From positions 550,998 through 614,997 of the forward strand of contig FN648885.1 in NCBI GenBank assembly GCA_000310025.1: a stretch of 64,000 nt of DNA. The letters are read 5' to 3'. The translations under genes were made by a program, and so were the position numbers. Source of the DNA: Ectocarpus siliculosus. Taxonomy: Eukaryota > Sar > Phaeophyceae > Ectocarpales > Ectocarpaceae. Position 1 is the first letter of the stretch. Each line of letters opens with the position of its first letter. The notes beneath the pieces were generated by a model. That model was not told the DNA's origin and made no database searches. It saw only the letters and a list, made by a program, of their open reading frames with translations. Positions 36,701-48,700 of this stretch are shown piece after piece.

Positions 36701-39700
36701 CCTGTCCACGCACGCAGTCCGTCACCTCTTCAGAGGCACTGCTATGTATGCCGTTTTATGAACTCTTTTCACCCATTCCCTCCACCCCGCGCGTATGGAC
36801 AGGTAATGCTCTTCAGCCAGGGCATTTCAACGGCGGAAGAGCTCGCGGGCCGCATCGTCCTCCTCTTCCAGCTGTGCGAGGAACAGCTGTCCTCGCAGTC
36901 GCACTACGACTTCGGCCTCCGCGCTCTCAAGTCCGTCCTGGTGGGCGCCGGAGGGCTCAAGAGGAAGGCGTTACAGGAGGCGGCGGCGTCTGGCACCGGC
37001 ATCGGGAGGCTCACGGGAGAGGGGGAGCAGGCCGCCGGCGCAGGGCTGGGGGGTGACGCGGAATTACTCGGCCCGGTCGAGAGGGATGTGCTCATCAGGT
37101 ACATAGCTCGATCGTGATGTTTGTGCACCAGAGATGGGCTGGGGGGGGGGGGGGGGGGGGGGACCCCCAAACCTGCCATCCCCAAACCCTAAAACCATTA
37201 CCCCCCCAAAGGGGGGGGGGGGGACCCCCAAACCCCCCGGCCCCAAAAAAAAAAAAAATTAACCCCCCCCCCCCCCAAGGGGGGGAGGGGGGGGAAAACC
37301 CCCTTTCAAGGCCCCCCCGGAAAATTTTTTGGAAAGGGCCCCCCTTAAAAATTTTTTCCCCATCCTTTAAAAAGGAAAACCCCCCCGGAAAATTCCCCAA
37401 AAGGGGGGCTTAAAAGGGGAAAACCCAAGGATTTTTTTCCCTGCCCCCCCCGAAAATTTTTGGCCTTTGGCCCCAAATTTTTGGGCTTGGCCCCCCAAAT
37501 TTGAAAAGGGGCCCTTGGCCCACTTAAAGAAAAAAAAAAACCCTTTTTTTTTCTTTTTTTNNNNNNNNNNNNNNNNNNNNNNNNNNNNNNNNNNNNNNNN
37601 NNNNNNNNNNNNNNNNNNNNNNNNNNNNNNNNNNNNNNNNNNNNNNNNNNNNNNNNNNNNGGGGGGGGGGGGGGGGGTGTACTCATAGTCGTGCATGCCG
37701 TAGTCGTTAGACCATTGACCTCGCAAAGGGGGGGGGGGGGTACTCATAGTCGTGCGTGCCGTAGTAGATAGATCATTGACCTCGCATCCCTACAAGGCGG
37801 GGACGGGCTGGGAAGCGGCCTTTCAGTGTCTCTCTGGTACATTGTTGTGTAAGGCGACATCTTGAGATGTTTTTGCGTATGCATTGAAAGGGTAAAGCCT
37901 GACGGGATATGCACTGAAAGGGGGGCTTGAAGTGTGGATACCGATGGTATCTTTCGCATGGCCTGCGCGGAGTTCTTGTGCGTTTGGCTCGATTGTTGTT
38001 GGCTTGTGCTGCTAAGTTTGGAAGGTGGCCGTTGGCCAAGTTGAGTGATATGTATGTACATTTTTTTTTCCTTTTTTTTCTCCCATCATTGGACTCTGTC
38101 GTCTGCCCCTCTGGCCCCCATCCTCCACTTCTACTAGCTAGACGACCCAACCGGGGTCACATAGGAGGGGAGGGTTGGACCCCCTCCTTGAGATCGTGCG
38201 GCTTTAACGACATCAATCATTTGCGGCATTGGGTGTTTTGGGAAGCAGCTGCCACAGCTGCGGTCTGACGTGACACCCTAGAATGTGCCCCTCCTGCATC
38301 GCGGGAGGGCTCTGTGTGTTGGTTTCAAGGACTATTGCTCCTCTGTGGGCAAAGACGTGCAAGGGCTCAGCCCATTGAGAATATCTCCATCGTGTGGGCT
38401 TCGCTTCCCATGTGTAGCATGCCGTTCCATACTCCACGGGTCACCATGGTTTGACGTCACAATCGTTGTGGTTACCTTGGGTTGAATAGGTCGGCGTGCA
38501 ACACGGTGGTACCGAAGCTCGTGGCACAGGACTACGCCCTGTTCGCCAGCCTCCTCAACGGAGTGTTCCCAGGATGCCAGGTGGGTGGGTGCTTTAAGTT
38601 CATGCACCCTATTCTTACCGATACCTTGACTACTGTGTGCCGCACAACAAGTACGAGTACATGGCAATGTACCGTGTGTTGAAACATTTTTCTGGCCGTG
38701 GATGGGCTTGGCGGCAGGCGTGTGCGGCGCCCGTCTTGTTCAGTGTAGCCAGGAGGTTTTGAAAAAATCACAATTCTTGGTCGATTTGGCATCTGACCAG
38801 ATGCAGCTTGCGTGTTGATTTCAGAAAGATGTCCGGCTTCCCCTTGCAAGAACAGGTACCAACAGCTGCCAGGACCTTTCTCGAAGTGCGACGTCCCACA
38901 GGGTCTTGATTCATCGAATGTACACTTCTGGTTCGTGTTGTTGTTGTTTTCAGGTGTCGACGATGACTGAGGAGGGTCTGCGTGAGAAGCTTGAGGTGGT
39001 GTGCACGGCGAGGCGCCTGCTAATGGGAGAGGCTTGGGTGCAGAAGGTGCTGCAGCTCAAACAGGTGAATTGGATATCCAAATTACTGTAAGACGCCAAT
39101 GGGTTTCGAAGCAACTGAGCATGTTGCACGAGCCGCGTACGCAAATAGCGTGTCGCGCGAGCTTCTGAGCCGGTGACGTTTCTCTCCGCCCACCTCCGCC
39201 CTGATGGCGCATTAACTTTGCCTACCTGACCATGGTGCACATGCAGGAATTGATTGCTTTGCTACACCTGCTGTATACCCCAACACGTCCACAAAAAGTT
39301 ACTATGATCCTCCCGCTGTATCTCTGCACGCCGCGTTTCAGGTGCTGGAACTCCGGCACGGCGTTATGATGGTCGGGCCTTCCGGTAGCGGCAAAACTAG
39401 CGCATGGCGGTGCTTGCTCTCCGCGTTGGAAATGCTGGACGGCGTCAAGGGCGAAGCACACGTCATCGACCCCAAGGCCATTGGTAAGGCTGCTGTTTTG
39501 CCTGCTGGACAGCTTGTCTGCACAGCAGGCCATTTGTTCGGTGGTGGGGGGCACGATCGCTGCTCTCGGCGTTGTACCCTCCTTGGTCTATTTGGAGGCG
39601 TGTACTTGCTCAGGTCGCGGAACGGTTAGCTCTTGACCAGCATTGGGCGCACAGGTGTCACCGTTTTGTCCCCAATGTCAAGGGTGTCGGTCCTCGCATG

Positions 39701-42700
39701 GTTTCTTGCTACGGCGCACGTCGCGGGCGCTGGTGGTTCATTGCTCCTCGGTCTTCCCCTGTACCACGACTTTGTCTTCCACGTCGTCAGGCAACAAGGC
39801 GCTCTACGGCAACTTGGATCCGACCACGCTCGAGTGGACAGACGGCATCTTCACCAAGGTTCTTCGCGAGGTGGGTTATGGGTGCACTACAATTGTAGTC
39901 GGTGCATGTGCGTGTAGCGCTGTAGTCATCGGTCGTTAACTTCGGCCCTCTCCTTAGATGTCCCTCTTTGCACCATGCGCTCACAAGAGTGCATCTTTCA
40001 GCAGTCCTAACATCTCCATCAAAGTATCTTACCCTTTTTGTTCTGATCTGTCCTACCTGCTACGTGCTTCCGTTTCTCCTTAAACATAAAAATTCCCCGG
40101 CAGGTGCTGACAAACAAGCGCGGCGAGAAGGCTCGTCGGCACTGGATCGTGTTCGACGGGGACGTAGACCCGGACTGGGCGGAGAACCTCAACAGCGTTC
40201 TCGATGACAACAAGATCCTTACCCTGCCAAGCGGGGAGAGGCTGGAGGTCCCGGACAACGTCCGCATCATGCTCGAAGTAAGCCGTACCGCAGCTCGTGG
40301 ATTCTGCTAGTAGGCGGCATCGGCTTCTTGCGGGCCATACAGAACCCGATTCACTGTTGTCGCTGGCGTTTTCAGGATCACCAACGACATGTTACCGCAG
40401 CTCTTGGATTTCTGCTAGTGGGCGACATTGGCTTCTTTCAGACGCGTGGCCGTTTTGAAGCCGTTTCAGTGGTGTCGCTGGCGTTGCCGGGATCACCAAC
40501 ATGTTAAAAGAAGCGTTAGGTGTTGTGGTTGCTGTCCGCATGCCGAAGATCAAGGGCAACGCTGCCGACCCACATGTCCGGGTAGATAGCTTGGCGCGCG
40601 GGCGAGCGGCGTCAGCGTCTTGGAAGAACCCGAAATTCCAACAAATCTCGGGATTGCACATGCTGATATAGCCCGGTCCGATGCTTTGTTGTTTTGCCAA
40701 CGGTTTTGCTGGTCAACAGGTGGACAGCCTGCAGTATGCGACGCTTGCCACGGTCTCTCGGTGCGGCATGGTGTGGTTCTCGGCTTCCGAGCAGAATGGG
40801 GTCGACTCCGACACCGCGCCCAACCCGGGCACTGTCACCAACGACATGCTTTTGCGCCACAAGGTCGGTGCTTCTTGACGGCGCTCGGCATGCTGCACGC
40901 GTCTTGAAATGACCGTTTCACCATCATTGTAGGGCCCTTGCTATTGCGTAGTCTCGCTGACCTCCAGCTGCAAGTCGGACGTCGCTGCTGGTCTCGTCCT
41001 TATGTGTGTTTACCGCCTGTCACAGCACTGTGACAGGCGTCGCTGACCTTTGTCGCAAGGGCGGGCGTCCGCCGGCACATTTCTAGGCTTGCTAAGTGCC
41101 TGCCTGTGTTCGTGCCACCTTCCTATTGTTTGTCGTTACTGAACTCACCCCGCGACACTTCATTCCCCGAGGCACCTACCTTACGGGTACGAACACCGAC
41201 AGCACGGCACATTATATGAACCCCCCGCCAGGTCGGATGACTGCATCGCATCGTTTACACCTTGCGAGGAAAACCGTTTACCACTTCCCGAAGTACCATG
41301 CGACCTGAACCGAAACGTGAACGCTTGGAAGCCGTTTAGCACTTTGCCGAGCGACCGTGTGACCTGTCTTCTCTCGTGCACCGTAATGGTTACGTGCGCG
41401 CCTCGCAACGGTGGTGCAGCTCATGCGACTGCGGTCAGACCCGGTGTCGCTGCTGGAGGGGTCGTCGTCTACCGTCGGTGTGCCCGGCGGGGAGGCAGCT
41501 GGCGGAGGCCAGGGGCTGGCGCCGTCTACAGCTCAGGTACGCACGGGACGTCCGAACATCACACAACATGACACAACATCACACAAAGCCACATCACACT
41601 CTCTTTGCGGCGTGTTGCGTAGCTGTTATCAGTTGTGGTTGTGTCGAGTTGTGAGGCCCAAGCGCTTTCATTTTTTTGCCGCCATGGCGTTGTGGAGTAT
41701 CTTTTTTCTCATTTTGGTTCACTCCGAATTTTCCTGCGCATATTCGGATGCCCATTGAAGCACACCGACACTCCCCTCATTCCTAAAGGCTCCACACCCT
41801 ATACCGTTGCAGCTGGACTTCGCCCAAGTGCTGGAGCCGCACTTCCACGCCGCGGGCCCGCTCGTCCCCGGCACGGACGGCGGGAGCTTCGACGATGATC
41901 GTCTCTTCCCCGTGGCCCTCGAGCTGGCGCTGTCGAGGCCGCAGGTCATGTCCAGCACAAGGGAGCGTCTCGTTGAGAGCGCGTGCTCGCTGCTGGAAAG
42001 GGGCGTAGGGCTCGTCCTGGAGTACAACGAGGGCCACCCTGATTTCCCGCTCCCCGCGGTGAGTAGGGGAGGCGGGAATTTATGTTGTTTTTGATGAGGT
42101 TGGATAAACCAAAATCGAGAATCAATGTCGAGAGCTGATTGGTCGAAGACAAAAAACAAACCGAAATGCAGAATCCACATTTTGGTTTTCCCGGCCGACA
42201 AAGCCCAAGTATGACATTTGATGTTTGCAAAATCGATGTATCGTTAATACGCGGCGTTATTGCTAAATAGTGCTCATCCTTTCTTGGCCAAGCTCACGCA
42301 GGCCGCGGGTGTGACTGATCCACTGCCCGGTCTGAACACTACCGTTCTGTTTTGAAGTGATGCGTGGCAGATTGGTCCGGTGAGGTGTGGCATTGGTCGC
42401 CTGGAAATCGTGGTTTTGCACATACTTAGCATGGGTTTTCCTATAGGGTGGTGTTAGGAATGGTGCAGGCACTGTTCGTCCCTCACCTAGTGTCGTGTTG
42501 CAGCGTTTATGTCGACGAGATCAGCACTCTGCCATCACAAACTGCGCTGTTCGTGCCAAATACGACAATGACACGTTGTCTTGGTCGTGCTTTTGTGCGT
42601 TGTACTGTTGTCCGATCGCTCCAAGGACGTTGTGAGCCGGTTTGCCATCCGGTGGCTGCTGCACTCGCTCATGTGGGGCCTTGGGGGCAGTATGGACGCC

Positions 42701-45700
42701 AAGGGAAGGGCAGAACTTGGAGAGGTCTTGATCCACCACTCGGGGTTGCCGCCGCCTGCCGATGGTGCCGACCTCACTTCGCTCCAGGTCCGTCGATCCG
42801 TGCCAAATTGCATTTCTTTGCTGGGCTTTTGAATTACGACATGTTTTCGTTCTGCCTTCGTCGTTGAACGCACAGCGGAAAGCACACGGCGTGCGAAAGG
42901 TCAACCAGGCAACGTGGTTGCGTGTGCCTAGCGAGGTGTACACTAACGTGTTTCAACTTGTGCTTTTGTGCGACTCAACAACCTTCCCTGGTTCGTTTAA
43001 GTGGCAAAGAAAAAAGCCGCAGTAATGAATACATAAACGTGGCACAACCGTTTAATGTTGTGCAATCTTCGGTTATAGGTCCGAGCGGAGGACGGCGAGT
43101 GGTTGGCGTGGTCGGATTCGGTTCCGAAGACACAGCTCGAGCCACACCGCATCGTCAGCTCGGATGTCGTCATTACCACCACGGACACCGTAAGGTGAGA
43201 AAACGACAGATATCCCGGCATGCGATGAGGTACTAGCGAGGTATGCCGCAGTGAGAGGAAAATGGACTCGATGTATGTTCTCTCTATGGTACTTCTTGAG
43301 ATGACAAGTGTCATGGCACTTGCGCCGCCAAACGTAACGTGTGCCATTGTCTTTTGGCTACCATAGGACCCACGTAGACTTTACTTTCCTCTGCGCCCAA
43401 AGTCTCGACGTCGGTTCGCAAAATTTCGTTTCTGAGTCGATTCATCGTCGACAATATCCTCACTGACATTTTGTTGATCGTTTCTGTGCGAGTGCGTCCG
43501 TATTGGGTCTATGTATCGAGTGTGTCCGTTATTGATGACTATATGTATCTGTGCGAACGTGTCCGTTTTCTGCCCCCCAAAGGCATGTGGAGGTGCTCAA
43601 GGCGTGGCTGGCTTCCCACAAGCCCCTCATCCTCTGCGGACCACCCGGCTCGGGCAAGACGATGACGCTCACGTCGACTCTGCAGGCCATGCCGAACCTT
43701 GTCCTGGCTAGCCTCAACTTCTCGAGCTCTACCGACCCAAACCTGATCCTGCAGGTGACCCCAAGCCCCTTCCCCTTGCCGGCGTTCGAGTCGAAGTACG
43801 GATTCTGATGCGGTGGTATCTTCATTGAAGTTTGGAGTTGTACTGCTGTTGAAGTCGCAAATGGTCTCTTTTGTCTTGAGTCCTCTTGGGGCAGGATGGT
43901 TGGATAGGCCTCGCGGGGGTTGTCTTTCATGGCCGTCGTTGAACCGAGGAAGGCACCATGCACAGATTTGCAACGCAAGCCTCGGCGGTGGCACGTTCCC
44001 CCACGATATTTGTCCATCGCACCCGAACTTGTTGTACCCCGTCAGTTTTAGAACCAGCGAAGTGAAAGCGAGGCTGCGGACGAATCTCAGATTCGAAATT
44101 CTGGTAACCGATCGCACAGGCTACACGGTGTGTTGCCTACATCCACACGAACGCTGAAGCCGTACAATGCCGTTGTTAACTCTGCAGGCGTTCCAGCAGC
44201 ACTGCGAATACGTGCGCACTCCCCGCGGGGTCGTTCTGCAGCCGATGGCCTCTTTAGGCTTGGGCAAGTGGCTAGTCATCTTCTGCGACGAAATAAACTT
44301 GCCGTCACAGGTACGCTTCTGTAGGCACGGTTGTGCGACGCATCGAATGCTGTCGTTCCTTCGATCAATAGCCATGCCGCATGGCCTAGTGTACTCTGCG
44401 CTTGAAGTATTCCAATCCACAAGTATTCCGTGCAAGGCTTGAAGCCTATCGTAGAGTTCACTACAAATTGTTTTTGGTGAGAGGAGCATGAACAATTATG
44501 TCATCCATGTCGCTGTTGCGGTGTGTTTTCCAATGCAGGACAAGTATGGCACACAGCGGGTGGTGTCTTTCCTGCGGCAGCTGACGGAGCAGGGTGGGTT
44601 CTGGCGGGCGAGCGACAAGACCTGGGTCAAGCTGAACCGGGTCCAGTTTGTCGGAGCCTGCAACCCCCCTACGGACGCAGGTGTGTCTGTTGTCTCCTCC
44701 TGGGCTTGAACCAGCGCGAGTTATCTTTGCCAATATCACGAACAAAGGCGGCGGGCGCGGGGGGCTGCCGCCCCCCCCGTCCTCCGTTTGAGAGTGGATG
44801 TGCATACGAAACGGTAAATGTGAGGTATAGCAGTTGCAGGCTTCAAACGCAGTACCAAGTGGGACGGTGGTTCATTGAGGTGGTGTACAGCAGAAAAAAC
44901 AATACCATGGTAGATAGATGCCGATTATTAGTCGGGAGAAGCGTGCGTCATCATTCTCCTTACACACTTGTCTGAAAATGTAATTGTTGAACATAGCGTT
45001 GAAGCTGATCGTGGCACGTCTACTAGCAGGTATCTAGCTAATGTGCCTACCTTTTGTGCACTTCAGCGACCGTCCATAAGCATTAAGTATGGTGTGTTTT
45101 GTTGATTGTTAACTGTTACCACTGCTGTAGCGCTGTAGCGCCACACCTGCATGAATGTGCGTGCGGGCAAGCGGGCAAACATCTCTTCCGAAAATGAGAA
45201 GACGGCAACTTGTGGCATTCTGACAAAAAACACTGGCTCTCGTAGCACATCTCTCTCATGCACTGCTGGATGCCTTTGCTCTGGGGAGGACGACGGTGTG
45301 TGTGTGTGTGTGCGAAACATAGCACTGCTGTTGCTGTAGTTTCACGGCTTTAGCTGTGACACAAGCCGCACTACAAACATCACTTCAAGTTCTCAAAAAC
45401 ACGGAAAGAGAAAGAAAGAACAATGGACTGAAGAAGAAATCGTGTCGAAGAAATCACAGATTCGCTTCTTCATAGTCCCGCGCGAAGTGGTCAGAGGGGC
45501 AGATGCAGGTGCAAATACGTCGTTTGGAGCGGTTTCGACGGCGGTAGTTGAGCTTTAGCTAAATTTCCCTACAACCTCTATGATAGACATGTGATATTTC
45601 TGAACACCACCAGTGCATGTTTCGCACGGGTTGGAGAGGAGAATTTCCTGTTCGTGTTTTTCTTGCTCGCGTTGCACCCGGGTGTCGGTTTCCTGTCTCT

Positions 45701-48700
45701 AGGGGCCCCTCTGTCCAATAGGTTGTACGTCTGGCATATTCATTGATAACGGTTGCCAAAATAGACTGTAACGCGATACTCTAGGCTTGTTTGGATTCAG
45801 CCCGGCCTGTGGCGACGCGTGTTGACTCACGAATACGTTGGTCTCTTCTTGATGGGCGCGCAGGTCGGCAAGTTTTGCCGCCTCGGTTCCTTCGGCATGC
45901 CCCGCTCCTCTTTGTCGACTCCCCGGCTCGAGAAAGCCTTGAGCAAATCTACGGGGCCTTCAACTCGGCGCTGCTCAAGCTGCACCCGCCGCTCAGGGGC
46001 AACCTAGACGGCCTGACGAACGCCATGATAGAGTTCTATCACCTCAACCAGGTATGGTACAACTTGCAGTTGTTGGTGCCCCCCTCCCTCCCCTCGTTTG
46101 CGACTGATTTCGGCGATGCATCCACTGGGGCTTTGCTGTCCTGTTCTGCAGCGTAATTGCGATAATGTTGGAACTTCTTCTATCTTTGCTATCAGAGTGA
46201 AACATACTGTATGGGCGGACCGTGGAAATACGTGTAGGTTGAGGATGTTGCCTTCTTTGTCTTCCGCTGTCCCCCTGACGTCCTCGCTCGGACCTGGCAC
46301 ACCTGATGATTCGTCGTTCAACGCGTGTACAGGCCAAATTTACCGCCGATCAGCACCCGCAGTACATCTACTCTCCCAGAGAGCTGTCCCGATGGGTGCG
46401 AGCCTTGTACGAGGCAATGAATCCCCTGGATGCCATGACTCTGGACGAGCTGGTGAGACTGTGGGCGAACGAGGCGCTGAGGTTGTTCCACGACAGGCTG
46501 GTCACGCAGGAGGAGCAGGACTGGTGCCAGGAGAAGGTGTGGCGGCGCTGTTGCGGACAAGGTTGCAATATCGTGTTTTGGGGGCGTGGAGATTGATGCT
46601 TAACCCAACCCTTGCCCGAAGCCCGGAGACGGGGTCGTCGGTTGGATATTGTGAGGACCTTCGCGAATATCGACTGATGGTGATTCGGATGGATGAAGAC
46701 AGCAATCTTGCTATCTGCCCGAGACTTGCAGCACCACAACTGATTTACCTACTCTCTGGCAATTCGACGCTTCCGGTTCCTTGTTTTGTCAAGGTCGACG
46801 AGGTTGCGAGGAAACACTTCCCTGGGGTCTACTCGGCTTTGGAGAGGCCTCTTCTCTACAGCTCATGGCTGTCTAAGGTATACTGCTGCTGCACAGGAAT
46901 AACCTTATAGAAACCCTGTCCACCTCTCAACAACGGGTCACGTATCGAACCGCAAGCGCGGAGTATTGAAGTCCATGGCTGTGCGGTGCCGTTGGTGCTC
47001 TGCGGCGTAGAGCAGTCCCATATCCCCCATCTCATCATTCGGGGCATCATACAATGCAAAACTCCGCCGTTAGCAGATACAGCGTCTAGTCCTTGTCGCT
47101 CAAGCAGTCACGGCTGCCGTCCCCTACTTCACCTGCACTTTTCTCGTATCAGGACTACACGAGTGTCAAGCAAGAAGACCTGCGGCAGTTCTTGCTGGCC
47201 CGACTCCGCATCTTCTACGAGGAAGAGCTCGACGTCCCTCTCGTCCTGTGAGTTTCTCCATCCTTTAGACAATCCGATCGTTTCCGTTGCTGTTGCCGAT
47301 CGTTTGCTGCTAAGTTGGTATCTTGCGGGACCGTTGGTCGAACGTGGCCATGCTCGTTTTCAGTAGCATCTACGGACGGTAGCATAGCCGACAGGGCATC
47401 TTGGGTGTTAGCGAAGGGTGTCGACGTCGGGGGCACTCGATGGTTCGCAAGGTCGTCCTAGGGTCAGTGATGTAGGTTGGGTTCATGTTGGGTGATTCCC
47501 TGCGCTTTGTTGGTCCCCGTATGCGGCGGGCAGGTTCGATGGGGTTCTCGAGCACGTGCTGCGTATCGATCGGGTGTTGCGCCAGCCGATGGGTCACCTG
47601 CTGCTAGTTGGAGAAGCGGGTGCGGGGAAGACGGTGTTGAGCCGCTTCGTGAGCTGGATGAACGGCCTCGCCATCTTCCAGGCGAGTTGGGTTGATCGGG
47701 TTTGTGGAGAAAATATATTCTGCCATTTTTTTTCTAACTCTACGGTTGTTGGGCCAGTCCACCATGTGCTCACATGGAAGCAAAGAGCGCATCAACACGT
47801 GACGTACGTCTTCGCTCCGTTCTTAGTGAAGTATGGATTACCCCATGACACTCTTTGCACTCAATTGGCCCATACGGTGCTGTTTCTGATTCACGCAGCG
47901 TTAGATATATAGTGTATTGCACAGCAGTTCCTGGAGCACAATTCATGTACGTCCACGCCCCCAAACTATCTCTTGATCAACTCACCTGACCAGCGTCGGA
48001 ACGGATTTTTTTTTTTCCTTGAACAGGTGAAAGCCAGCAACCGGTACACGCTAGAGCACTTCGACCAAGACCTCCGGTCGGTGATGTGGCGTGTCGGCGT
48101 GCAGGGCGAGCAAGTGTGTTTCATCTTCGACGAGAGCAACGTCCTGTCTCCGGCCTTCCTGGAAAGGTAACGCGTCACCTAGTGGCTTGCGGTGCCGCAC
48201 GTGTAGACTGCACGTTGTCGTGTCACGCGGAACGTTCACGTTGCACATGAGCTTTGGGCGCCGTCGCCCGGACATCTTCACGCCTTGCTCCGCTTTTCCT
48301 CATCAGTACCCTCATGAGTTTGACACGTTCCGATTAATCTCCGGGACGCCTGTCGACCAATTCTTGCGTTCCCCCCGTCGGCAGAAAACGATCCAAAGCG
48401 TTTTGACGCTTTTTCCCTGCTATCCTTGGAGCAAGATCAACACAGGCTATATGTACCAGGCGCGCCAGAATCCGCTCTCGAACTCTACCTCTACTATCAT
48501 GGCCAGCAGTAGCTCCCGCCAAGTGCCATGTCAACTTCTACGAGGCCACTCTCTCGGCAATCAATACGTCCCTCACTCACCATCCCCGCTCGTTCTCCTC
48601 TCCCATCCCCCCTGCGTGGCGAAATCGTACCACAATCTTTGCCAATAGGATGAACGCCCTCTTGGCCTCAGGGGAGGTGCCTGGGCTGTACGAGGGCAAG

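Noticed and set aside
35075-37098. Dynein 2 (intraflagellar) heavy chain as an alternative identity
   Set aside because: The AAA1 segments around the P-loop and Walker B, the tail motifs ([18 protein letters not shown]) and the linker motifs all follow dynein 1.
37114-37413. Gly/Pro-rich ORFs on both strands
   Set aside because: They are translations of corrupted homopolymer blocks next to the assembly gap.
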